NCBI RefSeq assembly: GCF_009834125.1
Contig: NZ_CP047146.1
Span: 1,357,501 to 1,421,500, forward strand
Direction: 5' to 3'
DNA: 64,000 bases
DNA from: Streptomyces sp. GS7
GTDB lineage: Bacteria; Actinomycetota; Actinomycetes; Streptomycetales; Streptomycetaceae
Numbering within the stretch: position 1 is the first letter of the stretch; every line of letters starts with the position of its first letter. The translations under genes were made by a program, and so were the position numbers. Of this stretch, positions 53,514 to 62,248 are shown piece by piece. Below the pieces are notes generated by a model, which saw only the letters and a list, made by a program, of their open reading frames with translations, was not told the DNA's origin and did not search any database.

Positions 53514-56204
53514 TCACACCCACGTCCTGGGGCGGAAGCGGTTGGCCCGTTCCACCAGCTCGATCCTTTCCTCGCCACGCTGCGCAAGCCGCGCGAGCAG
53601 GCGGTACGACCGCTCCAGCCCGAACCGCAGGCCGCGTTCGTCCAGCGCGCTGCCGAGCAGCGGTGGCCGCTGCGGCGGTACGGGCGGCGCGGCGGCCCCG
53701 TCCGGCCGTTCGCCGTCCGGTCGTTCATCCGGCCGGGCACCGTCCGGCGGCCGGCCGTCCGGCCCGTCGCCGTGGCTCCCGGAGAGTACCCAGTCCAGGG
53801 CGCTGCCCAGTACTTCGGTGGCGAGCTGCGCCCGGCGCCGGTCGTCCAGCCCGAAGTCCGCGAGCGCCTCGACCTGTTCGGCGGCCGCCCGCAGATCCGG
53901 CAGCAGCGCCTCGCGCGGCGAGCGCTCCCGCAGCCGGGCGCGGACCGCGGCGACCCGGGCGGCCGTGTAGTGGATGGACGACTCCGGCACCGACTCCAGG
54001 GCCTCCACGGCGCCCGCCCGGTCGTCGGCCGCCAGCCGCACCCTGGCCAGCCCGAACGCGGCGCTGACGTAGCTGCGGTCGGCCGTCCACACCAGGCGGT
54101 AGTACTCGGCGGCGTTCTCCAACTGCCCCAGCAGCTCCGCGCTGATGCCCAGTGCCAGCTTCGGCGCCGGCTCGCCCGGGAAGGCGTCGTAGACCGCGTC
54201 GAAGGCCAGCGCGGCCCCCTCCCGGTCGCCGGTCGCCAGCGCCACCAGCCCGCGGTGCCACACCGTCCGCCAGTCCGCGTCCGCCGCCGGCTTCCCGGTG
54301 GCCCACCACTCCTCGCCGCCGTGGCCGGCATCCGCCCCGGCGGGCTCCAGGGCCGCCAGCGCCGCCGCGCCGTCGCCCAGTTCCAGACGGGCCCGCAGCA
54401 TGCGCAGCCGGACCTCCGGCGAGTCGGCGGGCGCCGCGCGCAGGGCCGCCAGCAGCTCGGCCGGGGCGGCGTGCAGCCCGGCCAGGAAGCCTGCGTTGGG
54501 GTCGTCGGGGTCCACCCGCGGCACCGGCAGCGCCAGCGCGGCCCCGGCCGTGTCGAGCGGTCGCAGCACGGGACCGGCGGGCGCGCCCCCCGGCTCCGCC
54601 ACCACCGCGCCGGCCGGGGGCGCCCCGCGGGCGCCCAGCCGCGACCCGTCGCCCGCCGCCGGCGCCATCAACTCCGTGTCCACGACCCGCAGTTCCGGCC
54701 CGAAGAGGGTGGACAGCGCCGGCCGCTGCTCACCCGACCGGAGCGCCATCACCTCCCGCAGCACGCCGGTCAGCTGCTCGGCCATCTCCTCCGCGGACGC
54801 GAACCGGCGGTCCCGGTCCGGGTCCGTGGCGCGCACCAGCAGCCGGTAGAACGACTCGTACGTCCGGAACACCTCGATGTTGTCCGGGTCCGGCAGCGAG
54901 TCCGCGAAGACGTTGGTGTAGCCCTGGAAGTCGAAGGTGAGGACGGCGAGGGTGCGCGCGACGGTGTACAGGTCGGAGGCGACGGACGGGCCCAGTTCGG
55001 CGACCTCGGGCGCCTGGTAGCCGATCGTGCCGTAGATGGGGCTCTCGTGGTCGTCCATCCGGCGCACCGCGCCCAGGTCGATCAGCTTGAGCTGGTCGTT
55101 CTGCTGGATGGCGTTGTCGACCTTGAAGTCGCAGTACAGCAGCTTGCGGCTGTGCAGGTGCCCGAGCGCCTCCAGGGCCTCGATGCCGTACGCGCACGCC
55201 TGCTCGACCGGCAGCGGATCGCGGCGCCCCTGGGGCGTGCGCCGTTCGTTGGCGAGGTCCTTGAGCGACTTGCCGCCGACGTACTCCATGACGATGTAGC
55301 CGTCCCGGCTGCCCGTCGCCCGGTCCAGATGCTCCACGAAGTTGTAGATCCGCACGATGTTGGAGTGCTCGATCGCGGCGAGGAACCGCCGCTCGGACAC
55401 CGCCGCCGCCAGCGCCTCCTCGTCACCGGTGTCCAGCAGGCCCTTGAGCACCACCCACCGGTCGTCGACCGCGTGGTCCATCGCCAGATAGATCCAGCCC
55501 AGGCCGCCGTGCGCGAGGCAGCCCACGACCTCGTACTGGTCGTGGACGACGTCCCCGGGCCGCAACTTGGGCACGAAGCTGTACGGATGGCCGCACTTGG
55601 TGCAGAACCCCTCCGTCCATCCCGGCTCGCCGCCCCGCCCGCGGCCCACCGGCGCCCCGCACTCAGCGCGGCTGCAGAACCGCTTCCGTTCCGGGACCTC
55701 GGGGTGCGCCAGCACCGCCGCCCTCGGATCGGGCCGCGGCACCGCGGGGACCGCCACCAGGCCCGCCCCCAGCCGCCCCCGCGACGACCCGGAACCGGAA
55801 CCGGTGCCCGCGCCGCCGCCCGGACCCGAACCGCGCGCCGACACCGCGGACCTCTCCCGAGCCGCCTCACCCTCCGCGAGGGCGCGCGAGCGGCGCCCGG
55901 CGCCGGAGCGCCCGGACGCACCGCCGCCGGCACCGTCCTCCCCGTCCCCGCCGCGGTCGCCGGACGCGTGGGTGCCGGCCGTCCCGGGGGAGCGCACCCC
56001 CGACGGCGGGGGCGCCGCGACGGTCGCCGCACCCCCGATCAGCGCCCGCGCCGTCACGCCCGTGGCCGGCGACGACAGCAGCCCCTCGGGCGAGACCACC
56101 GGCGCCAGTCCGCAGACGCCGCAGTACAGTTCGCCGTCGCCGACGTCCTCGTACCGCCCCTCGCAGTCCCGCCGCTGGCACCGCGCCCCGTCCCGCTCCG
56201 TCAC
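53514..56204 (-). CDS. pknG: PknG-type soluble Ser/Thr protein kinase
   Basis: Predicted 896 residues. GTG 56204 is chosen because GGGGGAG precedes it and it overlaps the upstream stop (GTGA). N-terminal Cys clusters (CQRRDCEGRYE, LYCGVCG; later FCSRAECG and FCTKCGHPY) suggest two zinc/rubredoxin-like sites, as in PknG. The kinase domain (about 225-490) has the PknG signatures: LAHGGLGWIYLAMD, VVLKGL, a catalytic loop LLYCDFKVDN in which the usual HRD is YCD, and LIDLGAVRR in place of DFG. The C-terminal ~330 residues are helical repeats of TPR type (LALGISAELLGQLENAAEYYRLVW). PknG controls glutamate metabolism in actinobacteria through FHA proteins. Confidence 0.92.
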   Translation of the reverse strand: MTERDGARCQRRDCEGRYEDVGDGELYCGVCGLAPVVSPEGLLSSPATGVTARALIGGAATVAAPPPSGVRSPGTAGTHASGDRGGDGEDGAGGGASGRSGAGRRSRALAEGEAARERSAVSARGSGPGGGAGTGSGSGSSRGRLGAGLVAVPAVPRPDPRAAVLAHPEVPERKRFCSRAECGAPVGRGRGGEPGWTEGFCTKCGHPYSFVPKLRPGDVVHDQYEVVGCLAHGGLGWIYLAMDHAVDDRWVVLKGLLDTGDEEALAAAVSERRFLAAIEHSNIVRIYNFVEHLDRATGSRDGYIVMEYVGGKSLKDLANERRTPQGRRDPLPVEQACAYGIEALEALGHLHSRKLLYCDFKVDNAIQQNDQLKLIDLGAVRRMDDHESPIYGTIGYQAPEVAELGPSVASDLYTVARTLAVLTFDFQGYTNVFADSLPDPDNIEVFRTYESFYRLLVRATDPDRDRRFASAEEMAEQLTGVLREVMALRSGEQRPALSTLFGPELRVVDTELMAPAAGDGSRLGARGAPPAGAVVAEPGGAPAGPVLRPLDTAGAALALPVPRVDPDDPNAGFLAGLHAAPAELLAALRAAPADSPEVRLRMLRARLELGDGAAALAALEPAGADAGHGGEEWWATGKPAADADWRTVWHRGLVALATGDREGAALAFDAVYDAFPGEPAPKLALGISAELLGQLENAAEYYRLVWTADRSYVSAAFGLARVRLAADDRAGAVEALESVPESSIHYTAARVAAVRARLRERSPREALLPDLRAAAEQVEALADFGLDDRRRAQLATEVLGSALDWVLSGSHGDGPDGRPPDGARPDERPDGERPDGAAAPPVPPQRPPLLGSALDERGLRFGLERSYRLLARLAQRGEERIELVERANRFRPRTWV

Positions 56205-57520
56205 GACTCCCCCTTGCCGTCCACCTGCTCCAGAGCCAGCGCCTCCGCCGCCGCCTCCTGATACCGCCACACCGCCTGCTCGGCCGCCCGCAGATCGCAC
56301 GGCGCGCTCCACAGCATCCGCCGCGCCACGTCGTACCGCTCCACCAGCAGCGGATCCTCCGCCGGCCCGTGCCGCGCCACCCTCGCCCGGTACGCGTCCA
56401 GCCGGCCGCGCAGCTCGGCGCGCACCGCCAGCGGGGCGGTCACCGCCGTCAACGACTCACGGGCCCGCTGGAGTTCGTCCTCGGCCCGCTCCTCCAGACT
56501 GTCCAGCAGCGGCGACAGCCGGTGCCACTGCGCCCGGCGGCGGTACTCCGCGGCCGCCGCCAACTGCTCGTGCAGCACCGTCGACGGGCCACTGACCGCC
56601 GGCACCTCCGACGCGGCGATCTTCGCCAGCACCTCGCCGCGGGCCTGCCGCGCCTCGGTGAGCGTCCGGTCCGCCCGCGACAGCACGTCCCGCAGCACCA
56701 TCAGCCGCCGCTCCGCGTCCTGCCGCACGTCCAGCACCGCCGCCACCTCGCGCCGGATGTCCTCCAGCGCCCGCGCCGCCCGGTCGTATCGGGCGGTGTC
56801 CGGACGGCCGCCACCGGGCGCCGAACTCCCCGTCGACGACGACACCCAGAACGCCAGCGGATCCGCGATCACCTGGGCACGCAGCCGCACCAGCTCGTCC
56901 GTGATCCGCTCCAGGTCGTCGCCCGCCGGATGCTCCCCGGGACGCACCCCCACCGAGTGCGCCAGCGACCGCGTCCGCTGCAACTCGGCCGCCAGCAGGT
57001 CTATACGGGCCGGCAGCGCCGACCACACCGCGTCCGCCGCCACGATCACGTCCAGCGAGCGCGCGTACAGCCCGTTCATCCGCTCGACCAGCCCCTCCAG
57101 GCTGAACCGCTCGCCCGGCGCCGTCACCTCGCCCGCCGGCCCGCCGGGCGCCGCACCCGGCACCGTCACCTCGCCGCCCCGCAGCAGCTCCGTCAGCTCC
57201 GCGAGATCCTCCGCCGACGGCCAGCGCCGACGGGCGCGCAGCTCACGAGCCGCCGTCAACACCGCCGTATAGGCGTCGAACAGCGACCACAGCACCGTGA
57301 TGGACCGCTCCGTCGCGGCCCAGCGCTCCTTGGTGGTGCCCGACAGATCGGCGCCCTCCAGGAGCCGCCGGCCGGCATGGTCCTGCAACGCCAGCAGCGA
57401 CGTCTCGATCGCCTCGTACTCGGCGCCGAGCCGCGCCAGCGCGCGGTCCACCTCCTCCCGGTCCAGCGCCGGGGCATCGGGCCTCCCCGCCGAGCCGGGG
57501 AAGGGTCCAGGGACCCCCAT
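56201..57520 (-). CDS. Coiled-coil protein of the PknG locus, unknown function
   Basis: Predicted 439 residues from ATG 57520. The whole chain is predicted helical, with heptad-like stretches (VDRALARLGAEYEAIETSLLALQDHAGRRLL; LEDIRREVAAVLDVRQDAERRLMVLRDVLSR; EAAAEALALEQV) broken by a short Pro/Gly-rich loop near residue 130 and a Ser/Gly loop near 230. It has no signal peptide, membrane segment or catalytic motif. It overlaps the kinase start by four bases and lies between glnH and pknG. A scaffold or adaptor that couples the membrane sensor to the kinase is a reasonable guess from position. Confidence 0.65.
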   Translation of the reverse strand: MGVPGPFPGSAGRPDAPALDREEVDRALARLGAEYEAIETSLLALQDHAGRRLLEGADLSGTTKERWAATERSITVLWSLFDAYTAVLTAARELRARRRWPSAEDLAELTELLRGGEVTVPGAAPGGPAGEVTAPGERFSLEGLVERMNGLYARSLDVIVAADAVWSALPARIDLLAAELQRTRSLAHSVGVRPGEHPAGDDLERITDELVRLRAQVIADPLAFWVSSSTGSSAPGGGRPDTARYDRAARALEDIRREVAAVLDVRQDAERRLMVLRDVLSRADRTLTEARQARGEVLAKIAASEVPAVSGPSTVLHEQLAAAAEYRRRAQWHRLSPLLDSLEERAEDELQRARESLTAVTAPLAVRAELRGRLDAYRARVARHGPAEDPLLVERYDVARRMLWSAPCDLRAAEQAVWRYQEAAAEALALEQVDGKGES

Positions 57521-57738
57521 CGATCACCTCTCCAATACGCGTACGGTGCACGGCGGTTGGTGCGCCTGGGTCACTCGTCGGTCCTGCCGCTCCCTCTCCC
57601 CCCGCTCCAGCCCCTCCATAGTGACCCCATCGGACGCTCCATGGGGCGATCAGCCGCAGCCGGCCGCCGACCACCGGCACCCGCCCCGCCCGCCGCGCAC
57701 CCGCACGCACCGCCGGCCGCCGCCCTCCGCACCCGCCG

Positions 57739-58752
57739 TCAGTCGCTGTACTCCGGCGACGGCGGCCCCGATATCCCCGGCAGATCGGCCTTCAGCCACG
57801 TGCGGTACGCCCGCATCCAGGGGCTGTCGGCACCGCCGCCCCGATAGTCGTCCAGGACCTTGTTGACCCGGCGCACCAGATCCGTGTCGTCCTTGTTCAT
57901 CGCCACGCCGTACGACTCGTCCGTGAACGGCCTGCCCTTCAGCTCGACCGTCGGATCCTGCGCCGCCTGCGCCGCCGCCAGCGCACTGTCGGTGACCACC
58001 GCGTCCGCCTCGCCGAGCTGCAGCCGCACCAGGCAGTCGAGTTGGTTGGGCACCCGCAGCACCCGCGCGCCGTGGCTCTGCGCCGCCAGCGCCGCCTCAC
58101 CCGTCGAACCGGCCGCCGTGCACACCCGCTTGCCGCGCAGCGAATCGTCGAACGCCCGCACCGACGACGACTTCGGCGCCAGCACCTGCTGCCCTGCCTG
58201 GAAGTACGCCGTCGAGAACGCCACCTGCTCCTTGCGCACGCAGTTGATCGTCATCGTCCGCACCACCATGTCGACCGTGCGCTTCTGCACCGCCGGGATC
58301 CGCTGGTTGGTCGGCACCGCCTGGAACACGACCTTGGCGTCCGGCCCCAGGATGTCCCTGGCTATCGCCCGCGCCAGATCGATGTCGAAACCCTCCAGCC
58401 GCCCCGTACCGGGGTCGCGATACCCCCACCGGTAGGTGTTCTGGTCGACGCCGACGACCAACTGGCCCTTCTTCTTGATCCGTTCCACCGCCGGACCGTC
58501 GTCCGCCGACGGCCGCAGGCTCTCCGCGGCATTGCCCGCAGTGCACTGCGCCGCCGCCGACCGGGCCGCCGCCGTCCCCGGCCCGTACGCGCGATGCACC
58601 GCCGGAGGGCCGGACACCCCGTCCGGAGCGCTCGCCGGGGAGTCCCGGCCCAGCGCCGGCACCAGTACGGCCGCGGCCACCGCCATCACCGACATCCCGG
58701 CCGCGACCGGCGCCAGGACGGCACGCAGATTCCCGAGCCCTCGCGCGCGCAT
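57739..58752 (-). CDS. glnH: GlnH-type amino-acid binding protein of the PknG locus
   Basis: Predicted 337 residues. ATG 58752 is preferred because GGGAGGG lies eight bases upstream; GTG 58791 and ATG 58758 are in frame. The N-terminal hydrophobic segment (about residues 12-37) has no lipobox Cys, so the protein is anchored by this segment or cleaved, unlike mycobacterial GlnH, which I recall as a lipoprotein. The core is a type 3 solute-binding fold: LVVGVDQNTYRWGYRDP, GFDIDLARAIARDILG, VDMVVRTMTINCVRK and GSTGEAAL. No permease or ATPase gene is present; its partners are glnX and pknG, so it should sense an extracellular amino acid (Asp/Glu/Gln type) rather than transport it. Confidence 0.88.
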   Translation of the reverse strand: MRARGLGNLRAVLAPVAAGMSVMAVAAAVLVPALGRDSPASAPDGVSGPPAVHRAYGPGTAAARSAAAQCTAGNAAESLRPSADDGPAVERIKKKGQLVVGVDQNTYRWGYRDPGTGRLEGFDIDLARAIARDILGPDAKVVFQAVPTNQRIPAVQKRTVDMVVRTMTINCVRKEQVAFSTAYFQAGQQVLAPKSSSVRAFDDSLRGKRVCTAAGSTGEAALAAQSHGARVLRVPNQLDCLVRLQLGEADAVVTDSALAAAQAAQDPTVELKGRPFTDESYGVAMNKDDTDLVRRVNKVLDDYRGGGADSPWMRAYRTWLKADLPGISGPPSPEYSD

Positions 58753-58787
58753 CCTCATGTCCCTCCCACCCGGCTCACCCGGCCTCA

Positions 58788-60233
58788 TCACCGGTACTCC
58801 GACAACCTGCGCCCGATACCCAGCACCGCACCCGCCGCGGCCAGTACGGCCAGCACCCCGGCCCCCTTCGCCAGCCCGGCGAACGCCCCGCGCCCGCCGT
58901 CCGCCGCCGACCGGAACCTGTCCTGCTCATGCACCAGCGCCTGCTGGAGCCCGGCGTCGACCCGGTCGAACGACGCCCCCGTAGAGGCGCCCGGGCCGAT
59001 CACCTTCGCCAGCGCCCGCCCGTAATCCCCCTTGTCGTCCGCCTCCCGTGCCTCGGCGTGCCGCGCCTGCCATTCCGCTGCGGCCGCCACCGCGTCGCGC
59101 ACCGGCCGCCGCCCCGCATCGTCGCCCGCCAGCGCCAGCGCCGCCCCCAGCCGGCCGCCGGCCGCCGCCCCGCCCCGGCCGGCGCCCACCAGATCCTTCA
59201 TCCCGGCACGGAAGCCGACCTCGTAGAAGTCCTTCTGGTCGCCGGTCAGCACCGCACCGCGCGCCACCAGCGTCAGATTCTCGTCCCCGCGCGCCTGAAG
59301 GGCGTCGATCCGCGCCTCGTTGAGCACCCGCAGCGACCGGGCACCGTGCTCGTACGAACGCGTCAGCCCCGCACGCGCCACCGTGTGCCCCGCCACCAGC
59401 CACAGCAGCACCGCCACCGACGCCGCCGTGGCCGCCAGCAGACCGGTGTCGAACACCCTGTTGGTGCGCCGGTAATGCCGGCGCTGCGCCCACACCAGCG
59501 CACCGATGGCCATCACCCCCGCCGCCAGCGCGAACAACGGCCAGGACTTCGCCCGCCCGTAGTCCGCGGACAGCCGCACCGTCTCCGCGTCGTACAACGC
59601 CCGCGCCGCCGGGAGGAGTTCCCTGCGCATCTGGTCGTTCGCATACCGCAGGTACGCGCCGCCCAGCGGCAGCCCCAGCCGGTTGTTCGTCCGCGCCGTC
59701 TCGACCAGTCCCGTATAGCGCGGCAGCAGCTTGCCGAGCCTGGTGATCTGCACCCCGGCCGGATCCGTCGTGCCCGAACCCCGGGTGTTCGCCGACGCCT
59801 TGACCAGCAGCTCCGACGCCGTCGCGATATCCGCCGCATACCGGGTGCGGGTCGCCGTGGTCTCCGCGCCGCCCACCAGGAACCCCCCGGCGGCCGTCGT
59901 GTCCGCGTCCGCCAGCGACCGGTAGATGCTCGCCGCGTCCGCGGTCAGCGGCTGGCTTCGCTCCACCACGTCGTCGGCCGCCGCCGACCGGCTCGACACC
60001 TGCCAGGCCGTGGCCGCGCCGAACAGCAACACCAGCAGCGCCAGCACCGCCCCGATCACCCGCAGCCGGCCCGGCTCCGTGACCGCCGCGGCCCGCAGCC
60101 GGTCCAGGCCCTCCGCCCACGCGGTACGCCGCCGCACGGCGGGCCCCGAGGCACCGCCGGCCGGCGCGGACACCACGGACGGCACCGCGGACGGCAGCGC
60201 GGAAACCGACGTCACGGACGATGTGGACGACAC
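58788..60233 (-). CDS. glnX: GlnX-type membrane sensor of the PknG locus
   Basis: Predicted 481 residues. Four hydrophobic segments (about 60-80, 215-236, 251-274 and 450-470) enclose two helical extracytoplasmic domains (~82-214 and ~275-448) rich in Ala/Arg/Asp/Leu, such as SIYRSLADADTTAAGGFLV and NEARIDALQARGDENLTLVARGAVL, reminiscent of four-helix sensor domains of chemoreceptors. In mycobacteria GlnX contacts GlnH outside and PknG inside to signal amino-acid supply. The same order glnX-glnH-pknG is kept here with one extra coiled-coil gene. The stop overlaps alternative glnH starts, so the genes are coupled. Confidence 0.82.
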   Translation of the reverse strand: MSSTSSVTSVSALPSAVPSVVSAPAGGASGPAVRRRTAWAEGLDRLRAAAVTEPGRLRVIGAVLALLVLLFGAATAWQVSSRSAAADDVVERSQPLTADAASIYRSLADADTTAAGGFLVGGAETTATRTRYAADIATASELLVKASANTRGSGTTDPAGVQITRLGKLLPRYTGLVETARTNNRLGLPLGGAYLRYANDQMRRELLPAARALYDAETVRLSADYGRAKSWPLFALAAGVMAIGALVWAQRRHYRRTNRVFDTGLLAATAASVAVLLWLVAGHTVARAGLTRSYEHGARSLRVLNEARIDALQARGDENLTLVARGAVLTGDQKDFYEVGFRAGMKDLVGAGRGGAAAGGRLGAALALAGDDAGRRPVRDAVAAAAEWQARHAEAREADDKGDYGRALAKVIGPGASTGASFDRVDAGLQQALVHEQDRFRSAADGGRGAFAGLAKGAGVLAVLAAAGAVLGIGRRLSEYR

Positions 60234-60422
60234 CGACGAACCACCCCCTAGGTCGCTGACTGCGGGCCCGGCCCCCGCCCCGGCACCCGCGAAGCGCTCA
60301 CGCGCACGGGTACACGGCCGTCAGTATGTCCTCCGCCACCGACAACCACACCGGTCTTGACCCGATCTTGCTCGGATTGCCATCCGCCCCACAACCCACC
60401 CGGCTCGCCCGCTCACCCCTCA

Positions 60423-60512
60423 CCACGCCCGCCCGCCGGGCGTGGTTCCACGGCCCGGCGGGCGACCGGAACGGAGGGCTGCCCTCCGGCCGGAAGCGGA
60501 GGGCAGCCCTCC
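60423..60512. repeat. Two successive hairpins
   Basis: The first has perfect nine-base arms (60423-60431, 60437-60445) around five bases. The second has perfect 15-base arms (60473-60487, 60498-60512) around a ten-base spacer, and each arm is itself nearly palindromic. They may act as terminators or as folded sites in the divergent region. Confidence 0.8.
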
Positions 60513-60527
60513 GCCGGGACGGGTGGG

Positions 60528-60720
60528 TGGTCTGCGGTCGGGACGGTGGTCTGCGGTCGGGACGGGTGGGTGGCGAATCGACTGGGGCGGGAGGGGCTTG
60601 CGCCCTGGGGCGGTCGCAGCCCGCCGGGAACGCGGCGCCTTTCCGTCGCGTCCGGGCCTGCACCTGCACCTGCACCCGGGCCCGAATCCGCACCTGCACC
60701 TACACCCGGGCCCGAATCCG
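60528..60720. repeat. 19-bp and 30-bp tandem repeats
   Basis: A perfect 19-bp pair (60528-60546, 60547-60565) is followed about 95 bases later by a 30-bp pair (60661-60690, 60691-60720, one mismatch) plus a partial third copy. In one frame the 30-bp unit reads as Ala-Pro-Gly-Glu-Ser, but no start or domain supports translation. Confidence 0.8.
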
Positions 60721-60886
60721 CACCTGCACCCGTACCCGCGCATGACCGCCGCACGACCACCGGCCGCCGCATTACAGTGGCCGGGAAATCACCGGACATC
60801 GGGCGACCGGTATCGGGGGGCCGGTATCGGGTGGCCCGGGGGACCGTGCGGCGTATGCCGGACGACCGGCCGAAGGGAGTGATCGC

Positions 60887-61579
60887 GTGCAGACCGTCCG
60901 CAAGGGCAGGGTGTCCCTCGTGGAGTCCGCGACCGACGAGATCCGCGGCCAGATCGTCAACGGCACCTGGCCCGTGGGCAGCCGCATCCCGCCGGAGAGC
61001 GCCCTCGCCGAAACGCTCGGCGTCAGCCGCGCCTCGGTCCGCGAGGCGGTCCGCTCCCTCGTCCACTCCGGGCTCCTCGAACCCCGGCAGGGCGACGGCA
61101 CCTTCGTGATCTCCGACGACGACAGTGCGGTCGCCCTCCGCCGCCGCCTGGAGCGCGCCGAACTCACCCATGTCACCCAGGTCCGCCAGGGCCTCGACGT
61201 GGTCGCCGCGCGGCAGGCCGCCAAGCACCGCACCGACGCCCAACTCGCCGGCATCGAGGCCGCGCTGGCCCGCCGCAAGGCCGCCCTCGCCGCGCACGAC
61301 AGCGAGGTGTTCACCGCCGCCGACGCCGAGTTCCACGTCCTGGTGGCCGAGGCCGGCGACAATCCCGTGCTCGCCGACATCTACCGCTCCCTCAGCGCCG
61401 CGCTGCGCGACGAACTCCGCCGCGCCGCCTGCCTCGACACCGCCACCGCGGCCCCCACCGACCCGCACTCCCGCCTCACCGACGCGATCCGCGCCCGGGA
61501 TCCGCAGGCCGCCGTCGACGCCGCCGTCCTCCTCCTGGCCGGCCATGTACGGGACCTGGCCCTGCCGTTCGACGACTGA
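60887..61579 (+). CDS. GntR-family regulator, FadR/FCD subfamily
   Basis: Predicted 230 residues from GTG 60887, with AAGGGAG eight bases upstream. The winged helix-turn-helix (~10-78) contains SRIPPESALAETLGVSRASVREAVRSLVHSGLLEPRQGDGTFV, a textbook GntR DNA-binding domain. The C-terminal ~140 residues are the helical FCD effector domain (RQGLDVVAARQAAKHR, DAEFHVLVAEAGDNPVLADIY), with the His/Asp residues that bind a metal or carboxylate ligand. Such regulators usually respond to organic acids or sugar acids. No clear target operon lies beside it. Its stop codon lies inside a tandem-repeat array. Confidence 0.92.
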   Translation: MQTVRKGRVSLVESATDEIRGQIVNGTWPVGSRIPPESALAETLGVSRASVREAVRSLVHSGLLEPRQGDGTFVISDDDSAVALRRRLERAELTHVTQVRQGLDVVAARQAAKHRTDAQLAGIEAALARRKAALAAHDSEVFTAADAEFHVLVAEAGDNPVLADIYRSLSAALRDELRRAACLDTATAAPTDPHSRLTDAIRARDPQAAVDAAVLLLAGHVRDLALPFDD

Positions 61580-61677
61580 CGGCCCGCGACGACTGACCGT
61601 CCGTGACGGCTGACCGTCCGCGGCGGCTGGCCGCTCGTGACGGCTGACCGCCCGCGACGGTTGGCCGTCCGCGGCCG
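61576..61677. repeat. Six-copy 17-bp tandem repeat beginning at the GntR stop codon
   Basis: Six 17-base units run without gaps from 61576 to 61677, consensus about CTGACCGTCCGTGACGG with substitutions. The first unit includes the gntR stop (61577-61579). Alternate units could pair with each other, so the array may serve as a terminator, or reflect slippage. It does not continue into coding sequence. Confidence 0.9.
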
Positions 61678-61850
61678 TCGTCGCGGGCCGGCCATCCCCG
61701 CACAGGTCGCCCAGCCAAGGGGCGCGCGCTTCACTCTCCACGCCCCCCGATTCACTCCCGCACGCCGGTGACGCCCACCTCGCCGCCGACTACGCTGAGT
61801 GACGAAAGGTGGTCACCACGCCACCCCATCCACTCATCGGAGGCACGACC

Positions 61851-62156
61851 GTGCGCTACTGGAACAGGCTTCTCGCCCCGCTCGCCAAGTCCCCCGCCGA
61901 GCCGTCAACCGTCCCTGACCCCACCCCAACGGCCAGCGGATTCCTCACCATCGGCGCCACGACCTACATCAACCCGACCGGTACGTACCCCATTTTCCAC
62001 GCCACCGACGGCTCTCTCACCGCCATCATCAACGACACCGACCACCACATCACCATCGTCACGGAACGCGAGCATTCCCCACCACCAACCGACATCGTCC
62101 TGGCCCCCGGCGAACGCACGGAGACGGGCCGGGGGGACTGTGTCCAGGTCGGCTGA
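61851..62156 (+). CDS. Small protein of unknown function
   Basis: Predicted 101 residues from GTG 61851, with GGAGG seven bases upstream (61839-61843); GTG 61809 lacks such a site. The N-terminus is amphipathic and basic (VRYWNRLLAPLAKS), followed by a Pro/Thr-rich linker and a beta-rich domain: GFLTIGATTYINPTGTYPIFHATDGSLTAIIND, HHITIVTERE and IVLAPGERTETG. No signal peptide, membrane segment or Cys cluster. Codon use is slightly less G/C-biased than its neighbours. It stands alone between the GntR array and the amino-sugar kinase gene. No homologue recognised. Confidence 0.6.
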   Translation: MRYWNRLLAPLAKSPAEPSTVPDPTPTASGFLTIGATTYINPTGTYPIFHATDGSLTAIINDTDHHITIVTEREHSPPPTDIVLAPGERTETGRGDCVQVG

Positions 62157-62248
62157 GCCGGACAGCGGCCGACCGGAGCCGGGCAGCACGCGCAGCCGTC
62201 CTGCGCCCCGTCCCGATGCCTGGGCCCAGGCTCAGACCGAGGGACGGC

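Larger units (their letters stand above)
60234..60886. other. Repeat-rich spacer between glnX and the GntR gene
   Basis: About 650 bases without a convincing gene. It holds two hairpins, a 19-bp tandem pair (60528-60565) and a 30-bp tandem repeat (60661-60720). It should also contain the glnX promoter and the GntR-gene promoter, so it is a divergent regulatory region of unusual complexity. Confidence 0.45.

Noticed and set aside
53451..56261. 936-codon plus-strand frame opposite pknG
   Set aside because: Arg/Gln/His/Val-rich antisense frame; the minus strand encodes a complete PknG-like kinase.
60661..60720. 30-bp repeats considered as a CRISPR array
   Set aside because: Units are directly adjacent with no unique spacers, there are only about two copies, and no cas gene is present.
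61576..61677. Six 17-bp repeats considered as a CRISPR or iteron origin
   Set aside because: No spacers and no replication gene nearby; units begin in a stop codon and drift in sequence, which fits slippage or a terminator better.
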